Source: Batillaria attramentaria
Lineage: Eukaryota; Mollusca; Gastropoda; Batillariidae
DNA length: 64,000 nt
Assembly (NCBI GenBank): GCA_018292915.2
Contig: JACVVK020000053.1
Location: forward strand, 402,501-466,500
Direction of reading: 5' to 3'
Each line of letters begins with the position of its first letter. The stretch's first letter is position 1. The position numbers and the translations under genes were made by a program. Below are positions 42,407 through 53,800 of the stretch, piece by piece. Below the pieces are notes generated by a model. The model searched no databases, was not told the origin of the DNA, and worked only from the letters and a program-made list of their open reading frames with translations.

Positions 42407-42767
42407 CATATCAGGAGGAGCAGCCAAAATGGAGAAGACGGAATCGTTAACAACGCTGGCCCAGCGGTCCAACCTTGTCTTGCAGACGTCACAGAGTTCC
42501 TTCACCCGTGAGGCCACGTCATCCTGCTGATGCCTGCCAGTCAAAATCTCCAGCAGGGAATCGGCCTGTTCCTGGATCGGAGACGGTGGGTTCGGAGCAG
42601 ACGACATTTCCTTGGCAACTTGGAGAAGGGCAATGAAGGTCAGGCGGCGAAGCTCCGCTGCGAATTCGCGGCGCCTCTGGTCTGTCATCATCTTGTCCGC
42701 CATGATGTCCCGGCGGAGACTGGTAATGGTAGTCACCAGTTGCGTGAGGTCGTTGTCAAAGTCGATG
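42407..42767 (-). CDS. ZNFX1: ZNFX1-B exon B16 (C-terminal helical region)
   Basis: A 361-nt exon: [40 protein letters not shown] and [20 protein letters not shown], ending LAAPPDM at a strong GTGAGT donor. If not spliced the frame stops at 42368. A further 3' exon is expected but not seen. Confidence 0.88.
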
Positions 42768-45700
42768 CTGGAGAAAATGAAAGTTATTTTTTTTTTTTTT
42801 AAATGACACAATGTACAAACTAACAGGGGTGAGTGGTGGTCTATTAGGTAGCGGGTCGGACTTTTCTCGCTGCGCTACTGAACGGCCGTCACCAATGTCG
42901 CAGCGATGATTCGCGCGTGGGTTCGAGCCCAGGTGGAGCTAGAGATAATGTGATACCAGTTTTTCCTGGCTACCGGGCTGCACATCGGGGGGAGGGGGAG
43001 GGGGTGTTCTCTCAGGGCTATCCGCCCCCCCCCCCCCCAAAAAAAAAAAATCTTCAAAACGAATAATAGATAAATAAATCTGACTTCGAACTTTCCAAAC
43101 CGTGATTCCTGTTTGAAAACGTTCAGAGTTTTGTGTAAGACATAACTTATGTCTAAAGCAACACAACAATAACAACGATAACTCCTTTCGATTCAAGAGA
43201 CTTGAAAACAAGAGACAGTTCATCAGAAAAGAAATGTTGTGTTGTTCCTGCTGTTGCTGTGTTAAAAACTCTACCATCTAAGCCGTGCCTTAAATTTAAA
43301 AACAATACTGCTGACATATGTGTGGACACAACAGACATCAAAAGGATTTCTGCAGTGAACGAAACTAGGATCGTAACATTGGTAACATTGGTGGTCTTGT
43401 GGTTAAGAGAACTCGCCACCAATTCGAGAGGTCAGGTTCGAGTCCCGCTCGGGGCGAAGAATTTTTCCTTCTCGTACGTGGCACCGTTCATTCGGGCCGA
43501 TCGTCGGGAGTTCTCTCCGGGTACTCCGGCTTTCTCCCCCCTCTTCTTCGGAAATGTTCAGCCCACAAAATTTGAAAATAAATGCAATTCAAAAATTCCG
43601 AAACTTAAATAGCTGAGCTGATCCTTCGCACCAGCTGACTGTAATGTGTTGATATGTAGTGTGTGAGAGGTTGTAAATGACATGGTTTCAGGATTTCGCT
43701 GGTGCGCCAGAAGGAGGCTGCAAGCTGAACTGTGACGCACCCGGGTTGGTGCGTTGGCATTTAAGGAACCCGGGTTCAACGCTGCTACGTACCAGCTCCA
43801 ATTACTGTGTTAGTTGAAAAAAAAATCTTGTCGTAAAATCAAAAACTATTTCCAGGAAGATGATAAATATTTTAACCGATTAATGGAAAGAGAAAACCGA
43901 CTTACCGTTCACTGAACGTTTTCCGCAATGTCTGCAAGATGAGCTCAATCACGCGGACAAACTTGATCTGGTTTGTGATGGTGACGGCCGTGTTCACATC
44001 CAACAGACTCCTAGTATATCCGTTAATGGCTTCCAAGTCAAACCCCTTACTTTCTGACAGTTTGCAAACGGATCTCTGAATCTTATCTTGTCCTGAAACA
44101 GTGATAGCGTCGCGGAGTCTCCTCTTGGCGTCCTGCTGCTCACGGTGCCGCGAGTGAAGCTTCTCGTGGTATCTCCAGCACGCGGAGTCTTCGATGACCT
44201 TCGGGCAGGCGGGGCAGGTCAAAGGCCGTGCTGCGGTCAGTGACTTCAGCTTGCGGACAACGTAGACGTCTAAAGTAATGGCGAGGAAGATGTGGCCACA
44301 GCCGGGCAGCTTGATCAGCTGTGTCGTTTCGTGGCTGGTCAGGCCCTGGTGGTCTTTGGTCAGCTGGCCGGTTGTGGTCAGTGGTACAAACTTGCTTTCC
44401 TCGCAGCTGTAACAGACGCACTCTTCGCCGCAGCATCCTGAGCAGCGGTGGCCACACTCCAGCTTCCTCCTGCACGTCATGGGGCAGGGCTCACAAGGCT
44501 TGCTGCACTTTGACCTGCACGGTCTGTGAGGACATTCCCAAGGGCACGGCTCGTCCACACAGGGCTGGCACGGCTCTCCGCACGACTGGGTGCACGCGCT
44601 GTGACTGCAGGAAAACCTGCAAACTTTCCGGCAAGGCAGACATGTTGTGCTGCAGGGGAGGGGGCACAGGTGCCCACAACCTTCCAGCGCTTTTCCACAG
44701 GGTACTTGACATGGCGCGTGTACGCGCGAGTAGAAGCACCGGCCGCACGTGCCCGGACAGCCGTGACCGCAGTCTAGTGGAGCTCCACATGGCTCGGGAC
44801 AAGGGAAGGTATCGGGCGTGTGGTGACAGGCAGCGGACACAAGATGGCCGCAGGGCCACTGTCGCTCCACCTACATAGCAACAGGAAAATTTCATGAAAC
44901 AGAGAGGCTTGTCAATTTTACTGGGTGGAACCCGGGTGGGATCCGGGTTGGTGCGTGGACATTTAAGCAACCCGGGTTCAACCCTGCTACGGACCAGGAC
45001 CAACTCGCATTTCAGATCTAAACATGCAGCTGGCGTCATGATTATGAAGCTTTCGTCAAGGCATGACGGCGGGTATGACGTAAGTTTTCCTACGTCATCG
45101 TCAGGGTTAGACTTGCAGAGAATACAGTGTAAACGCTATTGACCCGACTCCTATCAGAGTCGAGGCAAACTCGGGATGAACCGGGGTTGTAATGTAAACA
45201 AAACTCATCATTATTTGAAACTTTCATGTCGCTGTGGATAAAGAAAAGTTCAACTGTTAAACGGGGGGAAAATGTACAAATACAAATACATAGTGTACTT
45301 ACTGCGGTAATGAGACAAATGGGGAAAATGTACAAATACAAATACATACTGTACTTACTGCGGTAATGAGACAAATGGGGGAAAATGTACAAATACAAAT
45401 ACATACTGTACTTACTGCGGTAATGAGACAAATGGGGAAAATGTACAAATACAAATACATACTGTACTTACTGCGGTAATGAGACAAATGGGGGAAAATG
45501 TACAAATACAAATACATACTGTACTTACTGCGGTAATGAGACAAATGGGGAAAATGTACAAATACAAATACATACTGTACTTACTGCGGCAATGAGACAA
45601 ATGGAGGGAAATGTACAAATACAAATACATACTGTACTTACTGCGGTAATGAGACAAATGGGGAAAATGTACAAATACAAATACATACTGTACTTACTGC

Positions 45701-47780
45701 GGCAATGAGACAAATGGAGGGAAAATGTACAAATACAAATACATACTGTACTTACTGCGGTAATGAGACAAATGGGGAAAATGTACAAATACAAATACAT
45801 ACTGTACTTACTGCGGTAATGAGACAAATGGGGGGAAAATGTACAAATACAAATACATAGTGTACTTACTGCGGTAATGAGACAAATGGGGGGAAAATGT
45901 ACAAATACAAATACATAGTGTACTTACTGCGGTAATGAGACAAATGGGGAAAATGTACAAATACAAATACATAGTGTACTTACTGCGGTAATGAGACAAA
46001 TGGGGGGAAATGTACAAATACAAATACATAGTGTACTTACTGCGGTAATGAGACAAATGGGGAAAAATGTACAAATACTAATACACAGTGTACTGGGCTC
46101 GGTGCCCGGTAACAAGAGAAACAAGTTTATATTATTTCTCACCAATATTCGACAGGCCCATCTTCCGGGGTCCGTGCTGCATGGAACCATCTCTGTATGT
46201 CCACATTTGGGGACTGTTTTCTCCACCCTGACCATGCATCTCTCGCAGTCCTCATAACATCTCCTCGGGCAAGAGTGTAGCTCCGCATCACATACCTGCC
46301 GCTCACACGCTTTCATACATCTGCACGAGAAAATGTGAGTTTCTACTTAGGCTCTGCAGGACTAAACCTATCGCACACATCATATGTTATAATTTTAAAA
46401 AAAAAACCTATATGGGTTAAGCGGGATTTATCAAGAAAACTCATGCAATGACAACTCTAAATTTGTATCTAGGTTACTATGTCAAATATGTAGTGAAGAG
46501 TAAGTTAATCGACTACTAATGAAAAAAGAAAGATTGAATGAATGCAATAAATTTCATCGCAAAAAAGCGCAGCGATTGATTTACCTGTACATCACGTGAT
46601 CCTGATCGTAACCATGGCAAAACAGAGTACACACGTGACCACACTCCAGTCTTGCGTCACAGTTCAGCTTGCAGCCTCCTTCTGGCGCACCAGCGAAATC
46701 CTGAAACCATGTCATTTGCATTCTCTCACACACTACATATCAACACATTACAGTCAGCTGGTGCGATGGGTCAGCTTAGCTATTTAAGTTTCGGAATTTA
46801 GAATTGCATTTATTTTCAAATTTTGTGGGCTGAACATTTCCGAAGAAGAGGGGGAGGAAGCCGGAGAACCCGGAGAGAACCCCCGAGGATCGGCCCGAAT
46901 GAACGGTGCCATGTCCGAGAAGGAAAAATCTTCGCCCCGAGTGGGACTCGAACCTGACCTCTCGCATACGTGGCGAATTCTCTTAACCACTATACCACCG
47001 ACTGCCCCAAAGTTACTTCAGAAATCTATTTGATATCTGTCATGTCGATACATACGTCAGCAGTAGTCACAAGCAGCTCGGTATCAGGATGGTTTTCACA
47101 TCGCAATGTCAGGCCTTCTCCCATCTGGCCGTGTTCTGTGGCTGTCTTCACCACACTTCTCCACAGCTCGCTTTTCTCACCTAGAATTCTGTCCATAATC
47201 AAAACGCTGTTTATTGTCACAGATTTTTTTTTAAACTGAAGAAAGCTACAAGCGACAGCACTGTTGAAAGCTACAAGCGACAGTACTGTTGAAAGCTACA
47301 ACCGACAGTACTGTTGAAAGCTACAACCGACAGTACTGTTGAAAGCTACAACCGACAGCACTGTTGAAAGCTACAACCGACAGCACTGTTGAAAGCTACA
47401 ACCGACAGCACTGTTGAAAGCTACAACCGACAGCACTGTTGAAAGCTACAACCGACAGTACTGTTGCAATAGTATTTACCCCTTTCTACACTGAGAGTAT
47501 TTAAAATCATACATCTGGCACCGGCTGTCTGGATCTTGTGGTGACATTGCACCATGTGGGTCAAATAATTATATATTTAGGGGAAGTGTTGCTTAGTTGT
47601 TGTACTTTACTTTGACATCACGTGACAGCAGACATATTGGAAAGGGAGGTAAAATATGGAAACAAACTATAGTCAAAGGAACGAATTCAAAGATAAAACG
47701 ATGTGTAAGATTGTATATCTATCAAATAATTCAAATGCACTGAAGAGTAGAACATAATCTCCTCTTGTGCCTTTCACTTA

Positions 47781-47818
<38 letters not shown>

Positions 47819-50800
47819 TACCCTTTTCAACGTGCATTAATTCGATCTTGCATTTTTTACCTGAAGTTTCCAAAGGCATACAACCCATTCCTGGCCCGTG
47901 AGAGAGCGACACAGACACGGTTGTCTGTCCCTAGAAAGCCGACAGAACCTTCCTCGTTACTGCGGACCAGGGACAGGATGATGACGTCATTCTCCTCTCC
48001 TTGATAGTTGTCCACAGCAGTCACCAGCACGTCTGTTGAGAACGGTATCAAAGTATCACGGGATCAAGTGGAGCACACTGTTGCTATTGTATGATAATAT
48101 CATAATCTATGGAATTAATCAGACACCACATCCGTAATCGTAAACCTCTGTCATTTTGGCCCCTGACTGTAATCCACAAAGAATCAGGGTCGCACTCCTA
48201 TTTCTTCACGTGCCAGACACGCATCAGAATGAACAGAACGATAGAGGTGTGCACATAATGTTGTGCTTAGTGGCAGCAGGCTTTCACTGCTTCGTCCTCC
48301 GGCCCTGCGGCGCCACGAGCATTTCAGAACAGAAGAGGACTACAGTACCATACCATACGAGAAATGAAGCAACGTGTCAAAAGCAAAAACAAAGTCAGTA
48401 AGCAGTTTTCCGTTCGGCAATATTTGAGGCGGTATAGCATTATTGTTCCAACGTCAAGCCTCACCTTTCAAGCCATCTAGTGATGATCTTTGTGTGAGTT
48501 TCTTTATTTCCAGCACCTGGCCGATGTAAGCAGCGAGTATCGTGATGGACTGAGGAGGGTAGCCCTGCTGCAGAAGGTAGCGACAGAGACCAACACACAG
48601 CGCCGCCTCGTGGACATTGGACTTGCTGATCGTCTCGTCATGGGTCGTCTCCAATGCCTGGGAAGCACCCAGATCACATCACAACTATGAATTTCGCATT
48701 GTTGGATTGTTGGTGGGTGGGTGGGTGTTAAGTCCATTGCCACATCACCAGGGCGATAAGGTTTTCTAGATTGTTCGTTAGTATTCAATTACTCATCGGT
48801 CATTTTCATAATGTAATAGGTATTTTATGTACTTTCTGAGCAAAGTTGGTGTTTGGGTTTTTGTTGTTGTTGTTGTTGTTGCTGTTGTTGTTGTTTTGTT
48901 TGCTCGCTGGTTTGGTAACAAGAGAGAGAACATGATATAATAATAATAACAATAAAATGGGTACTTAAAAGACGCCCTCCCTCTCGCGGGAGCTCAGGGC
49001 GCCTTACAAAGTACACTCACTCACTCACCCAGAAACACACACTAAACTATACTAGACTTAAAGATATTATAAAAATACACTGGAATGAATAAGTAATTAA
49101 TAGCTCAGTCGTTGTTAATTTGCTGAGGAGTGAGCTTTTAACGTATAACCAAAAACAAGCACAGCGTGTGTAATTAAAAAAAAACTGTCATAAAAGAAAC
49201 TCTGTCAGATTAATTTACTGACGTTTTACCAACCTCGTGGTGGAAGAGGAAGACATCCTCCTTCATGCCCCGGATGTGAGGTCTGTCCAGTGTAGTCACG
49301 TGATCCTCAAGATGAGGGTAGATGTGACGTACAAGCCTGGCCACCTCGGGTCTCATACGGTGCTGCACGGCCAGCGTGGAGTGAGGCAGCTTGTTGTTGA
49401 CGAGGCGCTCAAAGAGCGAGAGGTCCAGCTGGTAGTGACGACACAGCTCGTACACGGTGGGTGAAGGTCGCAGCTGTTGGTGATCGCCGATCAGGATCAG
49501 GTGCTGACACGACTCGTGAAGTGTCGTCACCACGTGGGCCTCCAGCACCTGTAGCAACAGAGTGGTCCAACAGAAACTAACAATTCCATTACTGGTAGGC
49601 ATTCAAAGGTTTCTAGGAACTATAATTGACATCGTAGATGGTAAGTAGCATCCTTGATCAACGTTCATTCTGACCGATCGTCGGTGATTCTCTCCGGGTA
49701 CTCCGACTTTCTCCCGCTGTGCTTTGGAAATGTTCAGCCTAAAAAAAATTCGAAAAAAAATGCAATTCTAAAATTTCGAAAGTTAAATTGCTGAATTGGC
49801 CTTTCACAACACGTGATTGTTATGTGTTCATGCCCAGTGTCTGAGAGAATGCGTGTGATGCACTTGAGCGTGACTTTTGGGTTTAGCTCAAGGCGCTTTA
49901 TATATATAAGCCAAATATTTTGGATTTTAAAGCGCTTATATTAATGTAGTTATTATTATTATCATTACCCAACCCTTCATTCTAACTTATCACATTTGCA
50001 GTTGTCTTCAACAATTTCGACCACACCAAAATGAAACACGAAATCCCAAATAAAGCATCACCAGAAACAATTGAGACCATGCCAATGGTATAAATATCCT
50101 TCCACCTGTACGTAGCTAGGTATTTAATCCCCTGTTGAAGAGTACAACAACCAGTTTAGAAACCTATTAAGATTTTGGTTATAGTTCTTAGTCGCAAAAA
50201 CTCTGTAGTTTGTCTGTTAAATTTAAACATCTTCAAAAAGTACGCCACGGCAGCAATACAAATAATTTACAACGTGAGGCTGCTCGACACAAACATATCA
50301 ACTAACAATTCACCAAGCAAACAAACTATCGATGCAAACAACAAGAATGGATAGCAGCCCACCTCTGCTGCCTCTTCCACGATGATGATAGGACATCCAA
50401 TTCTGGCGAGAACCTTCTGGTAACGAGCGGCGCCCGTAGTCGTCATGCCGATCACCTTAGCTTGGCGCAGAATTTCTAAATCCCCGAAAGCCTTCAACTC
50501 ATGGTAGATCATTGAGCACGAGCGGAACTCTACGGCTTTGTCCTGAAGTGTGTGCGCTAGGCGAGGTCGGTATCTCTTCATCCAAAACAGGTACAGACGA
50601 ACTCTGTCCTCCAGGGTGAGTTTCGCGTCCCAAACATCCGTCACCTTTCTGGCTTCGACTTCGTCCATGGGCGTCAGTTTTTGGAGCAAGTGTTTCAGCT
50701 GTCCGAGTCGTTTGTTTCGGGTTGACTTTGGTATGGTCCACCCATCCTCTGGTACTGAAGTCGGCCATTTCGGGCTTGTCAAGGAAGCCGATGCGTCCAG

Positions 50801-53800
50801 ACGATTACTGCAAAACCGTATTGCACATCTATAGACAGCGGGTTGACATGTGAAGGGGGAAGGGGGGGGGGCAAGTTTGGTGTTTATTTGAAGAGACCTG
50901 TTTTGTGAGTGTGCTAGTTTGTAGTGGTGTTTGTTGTCACGAAAAAGCGTGATTTTATTTTTGATTTTTTTTTATTTTTATTTGTAGCGCAAGGTGCAAG
51001 CCAGAGTTTTGCAACAGGAGGCAAACTGCGACTTTTTGCGCACAAAGGTGACGCGAGTGGATTTGAGTGGAGCGGCTTTCTGGCCTAAAGAGAAAGTAGA
51101 CTCGGATAACTCCAGTGTGGCCTGAGCGTAAAGGAGACATGAGGATTTTTTTCAAACTCCTGTCAGGTACGTAACTTGAATGGTCTGTGCGTGGTAATTT
51201 TTGCTTCTAGATTGAAGCATTTTAGGGATGACTATGATGCCTGAGGCTAATACGGAATATACAGACATTTTGAGACCTCGTGCATTTGCGGTACGAAACC
51301 ACAGACGGCTCTGCCACTCAACGAGAAACCGCAGCAGATTAGCAGACGCCTCGGCTTTCGATTGCGTTTAGCCGTCTGTTCGATACAATGCAAACGTCAG
51401 CCGCCCAAACTACACTGGTATTGCTACAAACTGACCTGTACAGACCGCGGGGAAAGAAATCCTCGTCGTCATCGTCATCATAATCATCATCAAGCACTCG
51501 CTCATCCGGCTCAAACACGTCATCAATGTATGTGATGTCTGCATCAACGTCATCATTCTCCTCCCCGTCATCAGGATTGTCTGTTTCTGCTGCGGAGAGT
51601 TCTTCCAGCACTCTCTGTGAAAAAGGGAAACAGCTTTACTCTATAGTCGTGATTGTATTGACCGGAATCAGAAGGAAATAGATTGGAACTGATAGTGATA
51701 GGGAAAATGCCACAAGCCGCTAACTCTGTTGGTAGATAAACCCATGCTCCATGTGATCATTGCAACCGTTTTAAGAACATTGATTAGTGAAGAAATCAGG
51801 CAACAGGATTTCCTGACATACTATTCTTGTGGCACGACTATCACTCTTAAAAGCGAAATGTTACTTGAAATCTTCAGATCGCTAGAAGCCACTCCAAGCC
51901 AAGCGTTGGACTTTCAATGCTCGGGTCGTGAGTTCGAATCCCGGCTGGGGCCAAATATAATTATGTGCCGGCCTTTTTCTCGTTGCCCCGTCTTTGATAT
52001 CACCCACACGTGGTGAAAAAGGACGTTAAACTCTCAAAAAACTCACCCACCAACCCACTCCAAGCCACTATTAATATTATGCAGCCCGCAGCTGTCTCGG
52101 GCCTAGAGGGGAAGGCCCAGTCCTTGCGTGATAGTGGCTTGAGGTGGCTCCTACTGGTGTGCAGTGAAGAAGAAGAAAAGAAGAATTGTCTTCAGGACCA
52201 ACTAGGGGCATTGAATATTAATTACTCCATCCATAATGAATGTTCACCATAAGGCGGAGAACGAATATATACACACATTGTTCGTTTATAGCCAGTGCGT
52301 GGGTCTTCCGGGCTATGAAGACGCTCAGTATATAGACGCCAATGTGCAACGCCAGTCACCCAGACGCCAATACGCAAAATCTTCACGAATTTCTTACCTC
52401 CAGTGCGTGAGGATCCTGGGAGAACTCATGAAGACCTAACCACGTCCTGATACAGAATGCTGTCTGTCGCTCCAGTTTTTGAAGCATCCCCCTTTTGATG
52501 GCGGAAAATAGATCTTTGTTGACAACAGGCTCCAATATGTCGTCGCTCAGAATCTCTCTCTGGGATCGTTTGAGCAGCTTCTCATGGGCGTGCTTCCGTC
52601 GACCTTTCGACTCGTCGAATTTCAGTTTGTGTGCAACGCCAGTCACCCAGTACCTGGAAATAGAAAACGATCCCAGGTTAACACATGTACCACGCGCGAA
52701 TATCGCATGTTTATGACTGTTTTTGGGTTTTTAACCCTGTATGCAAAAATCAGGCAAGATTCAGGTTAGCGGCTCTTTTTGCAGCAAACACGAGTATAAT
52801 CAAAGTGCAACACTCCCACAAAGCCAAATTTAAATCCAGTTGTCAATTAATTATGATCTTTTTAGTGAGGCAACTGGTGCACAATTCCAAACTCACTTGG
52901 TAGAAACTGAGTTAAAATGTGCAAAAGAACCAACAATTGCGACGTTTATTTTATTGTGAATTTGACTGGTGAGAGTTAAGGAATGATTAAAGACTTTTTG
53001 ACATTCTGGTCTGTCTCTTACACACTGGAAACCCTGTAGTTTTGATAATCATTGAAATAATTGTTATTTGATTGCTATGCCATGGGTTCTGGCATGGTTA
53101 AGGGTTGGCCGGGGTATTCGTGATAGAAAGCACGGAATGCGGCCCTGTCACGTGGTCCCAAACCACAAGGACCTCCACAGGAGCTTCAAAACATACCATC
53201 GTCATCATTGCCGTGCATAAAGAAATGACCTCAGCCTCCAAGTTCCTGAATTCAAATGGATACCACTGGAACTCGCAAGAGATTGGGTAGGAAATTTTTT
53301 TTTTAAATTGCCACAGAAGTAGGAGCGAAATTAGCGTTTTGCCAAAACTAACCTGTACAGGTGGATCCGATGGATGCGGGAGACTGTAAGGATTGTATCG
53401 GTAGTGAAGTCTTTTTCCAAGCAGTAATCCCATGTGTTGGACAAGACTTCCATGGACATTTCTCTCGATTCCTCGTGGATCCCAAGCCACGCCCGTATGC
53501 AGAAGCGTTTCTCCTCTTCCAGCTGCTGCAGTACAGACGATGTGATGGCGCCGTACAGACGATGATCCACCACAGGTTTGAGGACATCGTCTGGCAGGAA
53601 GTCGTCCATGGGCGCTCCCTTTGAAGCGTCGAGGTCCTCGTTGTCGCCAGTTTTCGTCCGATTCCCGCCTGTGTCGAGTCCAAGCTTCTTTAGCCAGGTC
53701 CTTCAGAACAAAAACATCACAGCAAACCGTTACAAACAGCATGGTACAAGGGTATTTCTGACACAAGGAAGAGAACTCTCTGGAACGACCAATCTCTTTT

